The notes below the pieces were generated by a model. The model worked only from the letters and a program-made list of their open reading frames with translations, made no database searches and had not been told where the DNA came from. The position numbers were made by a program, and so were the translations under genes. Below, one piece after another: positions 51,306 to 62,417 of a DNA stretch of 64,000 nucleotides (within the stretch, counting starts at the first letter, position 1; each line of letters starts with the position of its first letter). Origin of the DNA: Acanthaster planci (Eukaryota > Echinodermata > Asteroidea > Valvatida > Acanthasteridae); NCBI RefSeq assembly GCF_001949145.1, contig NW_019091507.1, positions 588,950 to 652,949 of the forward strand. Direction: 5' to 3'.

Positions 51306-54300
51306 TCACCTGATCTGGCCCACCGAGAGGGCGTGGCTGGTGCGCGTCTTGCCGCCTTTGACCGATTTTTGCTTGCTGTCGACGCTGGTGAAACAGGACC
51401 ATCGTCGCAGAGTCTCATCCGCAGCAGCTGACATGACCATGGTTTGGTCGGGCGACAAGCACATGGACAGGATGCGATTGGTGTGACCTGGAAATGCAAA
51501 TGCACAATTCTAACTGATGGTTTTTCCCCCACAAGTGAACTCAAATCCAGTGTTGCATTCGAGTCCTTCACAAGTCCAGTCACAAGTCCCTTCACAAAGC
51601 TAACCATAAGTAACAGGGCGAACAATGACAAAAGAATGCTTTTGTCACAGCTCATCTGAAAAGCTTGTGAGTGAACTTGTGAACTTACAGGCACTTGTGA
51701 TGGGCTCGAATACAACATTGCTCACATGTATGTACCGGTGTGTGTACATGTAGTCTTGTCACTCAGATATGTGTTGAAGTTGATTTGTCATAAGGAAAAT
51801 CTCCTCATCTCTCAGGGATCCAAGAATGCCATTTCCCTGAAATAGACCCAAGGTGGAGTTAGGCATGTTAGGAGGGTAAGCCATTTTATCTCCAGGATAG
51901 GCTCAAGTAAACCTAAGGTGCATTCATTGGAACTACATTACAACAGCAAAGAGTAGCCTGTGATACAACCCCATGTTTCTTTTGGCAGTGGTTTATAATT
52001 ATACCATATCCAATTCTTGAGTCTACAGCTACGGTAAGGTCCTTTGCAGTTGGAAATGCATGTATGTGTTTAGGCATAGTTCTGGAAGTAAGTTCTGGAT
52101 GTGACCATTCAGTGGTTTTGGGACAGCAACTGGATCCTACCTTTGAGGTCAGCAATGCGTTGCATCATGGGATACTTCCAGATACTGAGCTGGTACTGGG
52201 CAAAGCCGTGGCTGGATATCAACTCCTTGTGTGCGGCAGACCACAGGATGGAACTTACCTGAGAATATACACAGATATAGGAATCCTCTCAAACTGTCAA
52301 ATATTTACACGAACCCATTGCTCAAGTTTCATTTTTCAACTATTGATGAGTGTTTGGTCCTGTGTGAAGCCTCGTTCATACTTGGTTCAAACTCTGAGGT
52401 CAGATCAAACATTTGAGCCGCAATGTTGAAGCGTTGAAAACATATCAACTTAAGTGAATTTCAGTGCCAATTTCTCAATGTTGAATGTGCTTCGCTTTTG
52501 TTTCCACCTGAAGGATAAATCGGCCTTAGGCTAGAGGTTGCAGACAGGCTCCACCTTCTGGATGGTTTGAGTTACAGGTTTGCATGGCCAACTACGTTTA
52601 GTGCACTCCATGAACAATGTGAAACAAGTCATTTTACATCCACTTGGCTGCTTCATTTATAATCTTCTGGAAGACGTGAAAAGTCCACGTATAATTCCTC
52701 TCTGTGAATCTGTCTGATTCATGTACTCTTACCGCAAAGCTCAATCTAGTCCCAGATTGGACACTGTAGATTCAAATGTATACCAGCATTCAAGTCAAGT
52801 TTGGGTTGTCTGATTCCGTCAGCACACCAATAAGCCATTTGCGAGTTAATTATGAATAAAATCTGGTACACCAAGTTATCTGATTGCACATAAACATAAC
52901 AATTTGAATTACCCAGACTAAAGACACTGTTACAGTGGAATGCCACCATAATGAACAAGGTGGGGTGCATGCTAAATGTTTGGTGCAGCAGTCGTTTGGT
53001 ATAGCGAAATTAACTGCCGAACGTTTTGTTGGCATGTTGAATAGGGCCTTCTCTTGTCTAATTGAAGTGCACCCTCTTGATGATTCGCTGGTTTTGTAAT
53101 GTTTTACCATTGCATTCACAGTTGAGGTTTCTAGAAATGTATCTGTTAATTATTTTTGTTTTTTATTAAACCTTGAGTTACAAAATTGATGTTTAGTTTA
53201 TCCCGAAAGTCGTGTAGCTACTGCTCAGGATCGATCTCTGAAGCATGCTGTAGCCAATCTCGGTTTTTTGTAACTACATAGTGTTCAGTAGGTTTTGTGC
53301 ACAAAATATTGGGAGCCAAGGACAGTGTTCGGTACAGCCGAATGTTCAGTATAGCGACGTTCCACTGTACTACACCTGATTCGAGGCAAGCTTTTGCACA
53401 GCAACCACAATCTCTGGAATAGACTGGTTCCTTTGTGCCCTTCTTATCCAATGAGCAGTGTACATGTATTGTTGCAAGGCTTCTTTTATGTAACTAAGCT
53501 TGCCCTGAATCACGAGGTATAGGAATTGTGGCATTAGCATGGAGAATTCAAATTGTTTTGTTCACGTGGATTAAAAGAACTCAGTGTACCAGATTTTATT
53601 CAAATGTAACTCGCAAAAGGCTTATTGCTAAAATCTGAGTTTAAATCTGGCAAAAAGTCCCATTCTACAGGTAGGTTTGCCTTTTGGTAAATGTCAAGGT
53701 GAGGAAAGAAATAAGTAGAGAGATGTATATGTTCACAGATCTTTGCCATTTGCAATGTAATTCTGGATAGCTGCAAATGATCCTCTGTGATTTTCAAATA
53801 TTTTCAATTTGTTGTGAGCCCAGAATGGCTAAAATGCACTGTTCTCTCAGTCTTTGAAAATACGAGAACAATTGGCCTTAGGACGGACAGCCTAATTCTT
53901 GTTGATGACACGTTGCAATGACAGGCAACATTCATATGTGAGGTGCAAAACTTTACAAACAGTTCAAACGCATACATGGGATATGAGGGTATTTCTCACT
54001 TTGTTTTGTGACCGCACACGTTATCTGCCACTTATTTGTGGTGCATCTGATGGTGTTGATGTCATTTAATACCTGTGATCCCGTGTCCACGCTGTTCAGA
54101 CAGAGGCCGGTGTTGCAGTTCCAGAAGCGGATGGTGCGATCGGCCGTTCCTCCACCACTGGCTAGGATGCTCGGTTGCCATGGGCACCAGGCGAGAGCCT
54201 GCCATGAAATGTCCAAACAGCAGTCACTGCTTTTTCATTTTACATACATTTCAAACATGATATGTTTAAATAATGTCGGCTTTTGTTTGGTGTAACATGG

Positions 54301-57300
54301 ATTGTTAAGGGCTGCTGTGTGGTTATTCACCAGCTGTAGCCTGCATTTTCGTTTGCATATTCAGCGGGCTTTGAATAGTCAAGGATGGAAAAAAAATTAT
54401 AACAGTCAAAAAACAGTATAATTGGCCCCTTTTTATAGCACTCTATATCAATGGGACATGCTCACAAATATACTACTAGTATTGCTAACTTAAACGTGGT
54501 ATATGACGCAAAGCACAGTAAAAAGGACCCAGTCAAGTTGGTAGTGTTTTCCCAACGGTTATCAATTTCTTGAATGTTTCAATACCCAAAAGCATTTGAT
54601 ACATGAATTGGATGTAGTTTGAGTGAAACAACAGAGCACTTTATGTCCCCATAAGCTTTGTATGGAAAACAACACCACCAAATAACGAAGACGATCATTG
54701 CCGTCTATAAGCAGTGAAAATATATGGAGGTTGTCAACAAAGTCATTCACCTTTACTGCAGCCTGATGCTGTGTTAGGGAATATAAGGGGGCTGTTCCTG
54801 TTCCAGCCGCGGAGGCCCACACGTTAACCTGGTTGTCGTTCCCCCCACTGGCGAGGTATTTGCCGTCGGGGCTCCACTTGAGGCCGCAGACCTCCTGGGT
54901 GTGGCAGTCAAGGGTTGCGACATGGTGGTCCGCCACTCGCACGTCATGGTGATGGATCTTGCCCGTGCGCGACCCACTGAGCAGAGGGACAAAAATTTCA
55001 ATTGGTAGCCTCGAAAATGCCATCTTGGGTAAATTTCTGTTGCTTACAAAATTTGGTGCCATCAGCAGCCAAATTCACAAAATGTGGCGTAACTTTGAAC
55101 CAAGCGTAGGCCTTGTGCCACAAATTTATGCCGCAGCTCTACAATATGCTTACGTTCGATTTCATGAAAAGCTGTGAAGATGCACCACGTTTTAAAAATA
55201 TTAAATTTCTTGGACGAGGACAAAAAAGGCTTTTATGAAGGCTGTTCGTATCCAATATAACAGCAGTCATCAAACAGTCGTTGAATCACATCTGCATGCC
55301 ATTTTGAAAAAGTTTTCCTCTTTTCTTTGTCAGAACCAGACAAGTTTTGCAGTTTTCTTACAGCAAAACAAGTTTATTATTACCTTCTAGAACAAAGTTG
55401 TTGTTTCTCGTGTAATCCGTAAGTTCAGCAATGATGAGGCTTAATTGGACCCAATAAGCAAGTCAAATTGTTCATTTGCACTTCGTTTGGCGCAACTTAC
55501 CCCACCTAAATGACTAAAAAGGTGCGCCTTAATTTGTTGCATAAGTCACAGACTTGTGCAGTGTGTAGTTTTCATGAAATTGGTCTTAATTTGTTGCTCA
55601 ACTTATGCAATAAAATATGGTGTAAGTGGAGTTATGCCATTGTGTAAAGTTTCGTGAAATCGACAGCAGGGGGCATGTTTTTGTGACCTCTTACCAAAGA
55701 TATGTTTGTAAAATGCATGCAATATTGCAGGAACATATGTTGAAGGCAGAATGAAACGGTGCAGAACCAGAAAAAATTACATTATCTGAAAGATATAGAA
55801 TACAAGCCGGCAGACGACAGCGTCCATATTAGGTGCATGTAAAAACCTCTTGCTTATTCTGCTGGAACATTTTCAAAGTAACTGGAAGTATCAATAGAAA
55901 TTTAGTCAGTTACAGTGAATAATATCTTACAACCAGCCTCATGGAAAAAGACAATGCATGTATATCAATATGAATAATTCTAGAAAAAAGATTAACTGTA
56001 CAGATTATACACTGTAACTAATCTGTGTACCTTGTGAGGATGAATTCATTCCATGACAATGAACCTACACGTGCAGCGTGGCCGTCCATGGTGCGAAGGC
56101 ATTTCGATTTCTCAACATCCCACAACTACACAAAGAAATTGCAGTAAAGCTAAATGAATTCCCAAAACACATGGGAGAGGTCGGCAAATAATAACAAAAG
56201 CTCATTTGCGCAAAATGCAGATTCAAGTCTCGTGCATCAACCAGCATATACTTATCCTGCCGACATTGTCAAACACGCCTTCTTTTCACACTATTGACCC
56301 CCATAGACACTATTAACTGTTCAGATCATGCACCCTGAATTGCTGTAAGTGAAGTTTTACTACATGTATATCACAAGTACCTCTGAATGTAGAACTGGAC
56401 CTTAGTGTAAATGTGACCCACTCTGTGCAAATGAGTCTTGAGCCACCTTTTGAGTTTTCATGTGTATTGGAAAGAAAAAAATTGAGCTTTTTGTTTTGAT
56501 GCATCACTCAGTTTTACTCCAAAGTGGCTCTGGTGACTTAAGACTCGTTTGCACAGAGTGGGTCATGAATACGACAGAAAAGAAAGGGAAGAAACTTTTT
56601 TAAAACACCATTTGACAACGAACTCATGCACTTCCTCAAGCTGATGTTACTAGTCCAGACGCTGTAGAAAATTGTCAGCAACTGGACTAGAACCAACATA
56701 TCGTATTGAGGTGCAGGCAATTTTTGCTTGTTTTATTTCCCCTAGAGCAGCTTTTTACTGTAGCTATGCCAAAAAATGTTGTACTCCCCTCTCAGATGGG
56801 TTCAGTCAGACCCTGCAAAGATTTTGGGTCCATTTTGATTCGTTATCGTGCAAAAAAATTACGATATCAAAGAGAAAAAAGGGAGGGGAAATGAAAAAGG
56901 GAGATGTCGGGGATGAAAATCACCAATTTACTTGAAAAAAACTTAAAATTAGTCCTTTCCAGCTGTTAACTGATTTTATTTTTAATGATTATTAAGATGA
57001 ACAAAGAAATTGACTGAAGCAAGATTTTAACCTGCGACATCTGGAACACTGTACCAGTGCTCTACCAACTGAGCTATCCAGCCCAATGTTGGTGGCTGTT
57101 CCAGAAAGCCATTAAACCTGAAACAACATGTAGCCGGGGATCACACCCCAATGACACGATACAACCTGGGACGCGGTGAACAGGGATCACTCAAAGAGGC
57201 TTTTTGAACATATTTTATGGAAAAAGCTATAAAGGGAAACTGACTAGGTGCTTATAAATGATTATAAAGATGAACAAAGAAATTGACTGTAGTGGGATTT

Positions 57301-60300
57301 GAACCTGCAACCCCTGGAACACTACCAGTGCTTTACCAACTTAGCTATCCAGCCCTATATTGTTGGCTCTTCCCATTTGCCAATATCTCTGTTTGTTCTT
57401 CTTTTTAGCCAAGTGCTTTAGCCCCTTGAAACTGTTTCCTGGGAAAAAAGTGGTTTGCCTCTCCCCCTGAAAAATCAAGCAACGCCCATGTTAACCAAGT
57501 GCCTCATCACAGGCCAACAAGTACCTGGACTTGTCCCTGTGCGTTCCCCGTTGCCAGGACATTGCCCTCCTTGATCCAGGAGACACTACAGAGGTAGTCC
57601 TCAGGGTCATCCAGCTTCAGGAGGTGCTCGACGGTCCCGCTGGAGGCAATCCACAGATATAGATCGTCGTGGAGTGCCACAGCTAAGAGATTCCTGGAAC
57701 CCCAGTCCACCAGGTTTAAGTCTGTGTAGGGATCGGCAAGGAGAATTTCAAACTTCATATTACTAAAAAGCCTAGAGTTAAGACATTACAGCAACTTTTG
57801 ATTATTCGGGTAACTTTTATGGCAATGTGAAGACTTTACAGTAGAACACAAACTCGCACTGAAGCATTCCGTTCAACAAATTCCTGTAATGGGTGCTTCA
57901 TACACAAAGGGATCGTTTCATTCATGGATATCAAATATATCAAATTATATCAAATGAAAATTGTTGAGCAAATGTTAATTACACACTTTACAAGTTAATG
58001 TGTATGTTGTGAAGGGAATTGAAAGGTTTGAAAAACTCCTCCACCACAAACAGATATAATCTGTTTTCTAGTCCCCCCGAAATGAGTTCCACATTCTTAC
58101 AGAAGTCGTTTCTCAGCCCGGGCGCATCCAGGACATTGTCGGCAGTCTTCGGGATGTAGCGTCCTGCTTTGGCCTTTGTCGTGCTGTCGCACTTGGAGCT
58201 ACTGTACAACACCTTCAGGTTGTTGTAGTAACCTGAGTGGACAGACAGATAAGCTGGAACAAGTTTAAACACAGTCTAGTCAACACAACAGACTGTCAAG
58301 AGGGGATTCATTTTGACGTTTAACCAACCAGACACTGCACCCACCAGTGGTGAAACTAAGAGGGGGGCAAACCCATTGAAAAAGGTGGCCATTTCCCTCC
58401 CATACTTTCTAGCAAGCCATTGGAGGTATTGAACAAGATTGACACCCCCACCAGAAATATCTTGGACCTACTCCTGTTCTGGCTCCCTCCCAACTTTCAC
58501 AACCATTCCAGCCCTACTGACTGTAAGCAGTTTCCCAGTCTGTGTTGAGGCATTCTACTTAGATGCTGCAAGTACGTTGCAGAGCCATGTTGCATTTGGG
58601 ATTTGCTCAAACTTTACGAGGAACTATAATTATACTTGACATGCACTTCAAAGGCCAGACGGCATTCCTTGGCCCATACGTGATACTTTTTAGCCTGAAA
58701 TTTTCACTGAAGCATATAATGAATAGATCCGAAAAAGGTACAGAGGTCAACCCGTGTATGCAAAAAACGATGCCAGGATTGATTTTGATTTTATTTTCAA
58801 TGGTTGTTAGAATATTTAAGTAAAATGCTTCTATTGGGATTTACTTGACTTGTGGGTCACAATGACAGCATTGCCAGTGGTTTTGGAGACAGCTGGTGAC
58901 AAATTCACAAGTTGCATCACAGTGATAAGCCAGCCTCTAGATTATTCAAGTCTATTTGGTTTAAATATAAACATTTCTGCAAAACTGAAGTCCTTACTTC
59001 ATGCAAACTTGCTGGGGTGAACACAGAACATGTGGCAGCTTCCTGAGAGGCCTATTTCATAGAGCTGCTTAAGCACAAAATATGCTTAAGCACAAGAAAA
59101 CCTTACTTGATAAATCAGGTAACCAGCCAAAACTCCATGTGATGTATATTGTTTAGGGATTGTATTTAGCTATTTTCTGGTTAGCATGACAATCAGATAG
59201 AGTTTGAGCTGGTAACCTTTGTTTATTATGCAAAGTTTTTACCCACTTAAGCAAATTTTGTGCTTAAGCAGCTCTATGAAATTGGCCCCATCTGTCTATG
59301 TTAGACACTCTAACATAATGAGAAAAACCTACAATTTATCATTACTTATTTACCTTGAAGTTTGATTCCAACAAGCCAAAGAAAAAAAATACTTGACTTC
59401 TCCCATCCAAACAAATGAAAGCACTATGGGTGACACAAGCTCACCCTTATTTAGACCCAGCTTAGTCTACGCAATGTTCATGCAACCTACTTGTGAGGAC
59501 CTGTTTTGTTCTCGGTTCCACACAAGACATGCCGATTCTCACCCTCTTGGGCCTTGGGCGGTTTCTGCTTGAGTGTCAGGATCTTGGCATTCTCCGTCTG
59601 TTTGCCGCTCAGCATCTCCGAGAGGGTGCTGCTGTAGGCCCTCCCCTTCACATCCTCTCCTTCCTCTGGCTCGTCGTCGTTGTTGATTCGGAAGTTGCTG
59701 AAGTCCAGATCCATCAGGGCACGGTTTGGGATGAACCTGGGTTTGGATCAATCAACAAGTGTCTGTGTAAATTAGAGGATTGCAGCCCTAAAGAATGGGA
59801 TCCATTTTCAACTTCTCCCCTTTTGTGTCAAAGAAAAAGCCGCAAGGGTCTGAATTCCTAATTTCAAGAAAATACCGAAAAGCAGCCACAACCCAACTAC
59901 AAAACTGGCAGATCTTTTTTTTTCAGGAAAATACTTGCCATGCAAACGCCATATAAGGCGAAGCATAACCATTTTGGGGTTTTAAGCTCTTGAAGAACAC
60001 AAAAGTAACCTGCAAATAAGAAACTGCATAAGTAGATAATTCTATTAATCTTTTAAAATTATCAAAACTTTTCTTTACTAAATGAGTACATATTGCAGCC
60101 CAGCTGAATTGTCCTTCATGTCTGTCTTCTTTGACAGAAAATTGTGCCTGAAAAAATTGTGTCCTGGGAAAAAAATATTAGTGTTTCACTTGTACATCTA
60201 GTGCATTCATTATTTCACTGAGGAAAACTCTTGGTGCACAAGAGTGTAGCCTAAATATCCCACTACCTATCTCCCTGGTTGCTGGGTGGCAGAGTAGCTG

Positions 60301-61103
60301 ATGCGGGGCGCTTGCCAGTAGGGGTCTTGCTCTGCTTCTTGCCGGGGGTCTTGCTGGGGGTCTTGCTGGGGGTCTTGGCTGGGGTTTTGGCCCCCCGGAG
60401 GGAGGAATCCATTAGCGGGGTGCACTTGGGGGTTTTGGAGCGCGAGAAGCTCATGGGCGCTGGAGATGTCGGTGACCAACAACAGGAGTCTGAAAACATA
60501 ATTGAGAGGGAAATAAGACACCGTCTGTGGGAACTGAGGGTGGCTAATGCGCCAATAAATCTCACAAATTTAAGCTAAAATTCGCTGCCAACCTTGCATG
60601 TGTGTGACGCTTCATGCTGAATGAGAATGCATATTGGTTAATTAAGCAATCCACAATGCATTTTTTCTCAAAGCTGGACAAGATTCTGTGAAAGGGACCA
60701 GCCCATTCAAGCACCCTGTACAGACGGTATGATCACGTGAATCACTGTTGACAGTGTTGTATAGTAGTGCTGTAGTTGAGATCATCATAAGACCTGATGC
60801 AAGACCAGGCACAAGACCAGTCAAACAACTAAAACAGCAATGCCGAATGAATGCTTTTGTTGCAGATGTGAGTAGCTTGTAACTTGAATCTGGAGGTCTT
60901 GCATTGATCTTGTGATGGTCTAACTGGCCCTTAAATGAAAATGATCTCGAGGGGTCTTGACTACAGCACTGATGGTAGCCCCTACTCTACATACCTTTGC
61001 GTTCCATGGCCTTTCGCTGCCAGCGGGGCACCGGTGCCCGCACCATGGGACCGTCTAGACGCACCAGCTCACTCACACTTGCCTCAAACTGGAAATGTGC
61101 CAT
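51306..61103 (-). CDS. CDC20: CDC20 / Fizzy, APC/C co-activator, complete
   Basis: Ten coding exons on the minus strand: 60995-61103, 60267-60489, 59543-59736, 58101-58232, 57525-57721, 56031-56125, 54751-54976, 54073-54198, 52141-52258 and 51306-51487. All phases agree and the total is 1602 bases (533 residues; human has 499). Landmarks are the N-terminal [10 protein letters not shown]; a Lys-Thr-Pro-rich stretch at about 55-93; the C-box DRFIPNR at 110-116; [10 protein letters not shown] (MAD2-binding-like) near 161-170; then a WD40 propeller with [103 protein letters not shown] and [11 protein letters not shown]. It ends in the Ile-Arg tail that docks on the APC/C. The product brings cyclin B and securin to the APC/C and is the target of the spindle checkpoint (family knowledge). 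I see no canonical KEN box, and the human CRY box is replaced by GRY. Foldback elements occupy five introns. Confidence 0.96.
51548..51720. mobile_element. hAT-like foldback MITE in CDC20 intron 9
   Basis: The left end CAGTGTTGCATTCGAGTCC pairs with the right end, which in reverse complement is CAATGTTGTATTCGAGCCC. CACAAGT words are repeated in both arms. The flanking octamers CTCAAATC and CTCACATG agree at six of eight positions, which could be a decayed 8-bp duplication. The element is 173 bp with no coding. Confidence 0.65.
52933..53367. mobile_element. pogo/Tigger-like MITE with TA target site in CDC20 intron 8
   Basis: The left end CAGTGGAATGCCACCATAAT and the right end (reverse complement CAGTGGAACGTCGCTATACT) are imperfect terminal inverted repeats of about 25 bp, flanked by TA on both sides. 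CAGT-GAAC...TATA-type ends are characteristic of pogo/Tigger elements. The interior carries more copies of the TGTTC-GGTATAGC motif. The element is 435 bp with no transposase. Confidence 0.7.
55061..55675 (-). mobile_element. Foldback element family C, copy B (long)
   Basis: It occupies CDC20 intron 6. The ends AGCAGCCAAATTCACAAAAT and, in reverse complement from the other side, CTGTCGATTTCACGAAACTT are related inverted repeats. It aligns in reverse with 20926-21325 and contains an extra block of about 200 bases. There is no open frame. Confidence 0.65.
56414..56565. mobile_element. Foldback element in CDC20 intron 5
   Basis: TGACCCACTCTGTGCAAATG at the left is mirrored at the right (reverse complement TGACCCACTCTGTGCAAACG), continuing GAGTCTT and a looser arm. 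The result is a 152-bp hairpin with about 26-bp near-perfect ends. It is single copy here and its superfamily is not assigned. Confidence 0.65.
56990..57084 (-). mobile_element. tRNA-derived SINE family 2, copy b
   Basis: On the minus strand: GGGCTGGATAGCTCAGTTGG, TAGAGCACTGGTAC (A-box region), a decayed B box (GCAGGTTAAAATC) and the shared tail CAGTCAATTTCTTTGTTCAT. It lies in CDC20 intron 5, about 170 bases from copy c in the same orientation. Confidence 0.75.
57258..57354 (-). mobile_element. tRNA-derived SINE family 2, copy c
   Basis: The best-preserved copy. On the minus strand it carries GGGCTGGATAGCTAAGTTGG, AAAGCACTGGTAG, an intact GGTTCAAATCCC B box and the tail CAGTCAATTTCTTTGTTCAT. 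A tRNA fold is plausible for the head, but the A box has drifted and the family tail follows, so I do not call a functional tRNA. Confidence 0.78.
59049..59287. mobile_element. Foldback MITE in CDC20 intron 3
   Basis: The terminal inverted repeats are about 33 bp with a single mismatch (GGCCTATTTCATAGAGCTGC on the left against GGCCAATTTCATAGAGCTGC in reverse complement on the right). Both continue TTAAGCACAAAAT. GCTTAAGCA words recur inside. The element is 239 bp with no coding and no clear target duplication. Confidence 0.75.
60318..60420 (-). repeat. Internal KTP-encoding repeat in CDC20 exon 2
   Basis: On the coding strand the 12-base unit AAGACCCCCAGC and close variants are repeated in tandem, giving [17 protein letters not shown]. 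The unit is a multiple of three, so copy-number change keeps the frame. Confidence 0.85.
60752..60971. mobile_element. hAT-like foldback remnant in CDC20 intron 1
   Basis: The left side TAGTGCTGTAGTTGAGATC pairs with the right side, reverse complement CAGTGCTGTAGTCAAGACC. Inside are repeats of CAAGACC in one arm and GGTCTTG in the other. The start is either 60752 (CAGTGTTGTATAG) or 60765. No target duplication is seen. Confidence 0.5.
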
Positions 61104-62417
61104 CTTTACTGAGTACTTGCAGCTAGGAAAAAAAAAGAGCAACAACTTCTGAAACACTCCATTCCTTAAAAAAATAATGTTGGTCAGAGGAGGGGAAACT
61201 ATATAGAGTGAGAAATATTTTTAACAGATTACAGGGGAACACTCATCAGTTTAAACAGTTACTGCAGATAGAATTTATTTGACACAATTTCTAATTGATG
61301 ATTTTGAATCATTTTCAAAATGCCAAACGGGAAAACAGTTTGTTGAAAAATAGCAGGGTGTGAATTGAGTTGCCAATGCATGCTTATAAATCTAAGCCTA
61401 CTTTAAACCATAAACAAGAAGGAAAATCACAAACCATTTTGGGTACACACATTAATTTGTTGAAAGTGTGCTGCCTTATGGAATTTTCGAATTCTGCCTG
61501 AATTGCTGGGCCGGAGTACTTATTATGGAAAAAATTTTGCATCCTGACTCCACTTCAGCAGTTGTGTACAAAGTCAACGGGGAGTGAAGAGAATTTTCAA
61601 AGTATTTCCCAACAACATCGGTAAATGTTTCTCAATCCAGAATTCATGTCTTGGTGAGAAAAGTAGAGTCAGGATGCAACATTTTTTTCCTTATGACGTC
61701 TGAAATTTCAGTTTTACACATGTTCTCTAAGAATGAGGAATAGTGGAATGAAACCAGGAAAATTTTTAAAAGGTTTGCACTCGAATAATTTTATGGGGAC
61801 TCCACAAATTGCAATACTGCTCAGTTTCTGCTGCTTTCACAGGTTTGCAAATAGCGTATGCCCGAGGCTATGGGGATGGCTAGCCCAGGTTGGACGTTGT
61901 CTTCATTACGACTGACGTAGTATGGTCAGGGAGTCCACCTGGGCTAGGGAAGGCCGGCTTGGCATTGAAAGTTGCCTTACAACTTAATAATTGTGTCGAG
62001 TCTTTCTGGTGTTAGTGATTGTAGGAAAGCTTGAAGAGCATTTTGGATTACAAAATTTTTTTAATCATGGAGGGGAATAAAACACTCTTAACATATCTCA
62101 CAACTTATTTTGCACTGCACGTGTTCTAGTTGGGTTTCTCGGTTCAGTGTCTCCATTTTACATGCAGCCTATGCGGTATCGTCTGGGAACCCGTTTAACA
62201 CGTTTTCCTATTTCGAATTGAATTTCCGCGCGGTTTGATCACTACATTTGATTTTCGAATACATACAGCTGACCTCGATCGCAGCCTTTTCCGTGACTGC
62301 TGGTGTTAAGCTTTTTAAAACGCACAATAAAAACAAATTCACACATATAGTGATTGTTATACTGTAAAAACTGACATTAAGTTTACAAAATTTGACTCAT
62401 TAATTAACGCGACTTAC
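61104..62417 (-). other. CDC20: Predicted 5' UTR intron of CDC20
   Basis: Eighteen bases upstream of the CDC20 ATG lies a strong acceptor on the minus strand (GCTCTTTTTTTTTCCTAG), so the first coding exon begins around 61121. The best matching donor is at 62416-62417 (GATG then GTAAGT). Inside the intron are a micro-MITE, an E2F-like TTTCCGCGC at 62223-62231 and a CHR-like TTCGAA at 62212-62217. The promoter relevance of the last two is inference. Confidence 0.5.
61883..61944. mobile_element. Micro-MITE with TA target site, copy 2
   Basis: It has the same GCCCAGG...CCTGGGC ends, the same TA flanks and the same GACGTTGTCTTCATT interior as 39551-39618, with a 6-base shorter middle. It lies upstream of CDC20, within the predicted first intron. 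Confidence 0.75.

Noticed and set aside
57258-57354. Possible functional tRNA gene
   Set aside because: The B box is intact, but the A box has drifted, the acceptor stem does not pair and a shared SINE tail follows. Two other copies show the same tail.
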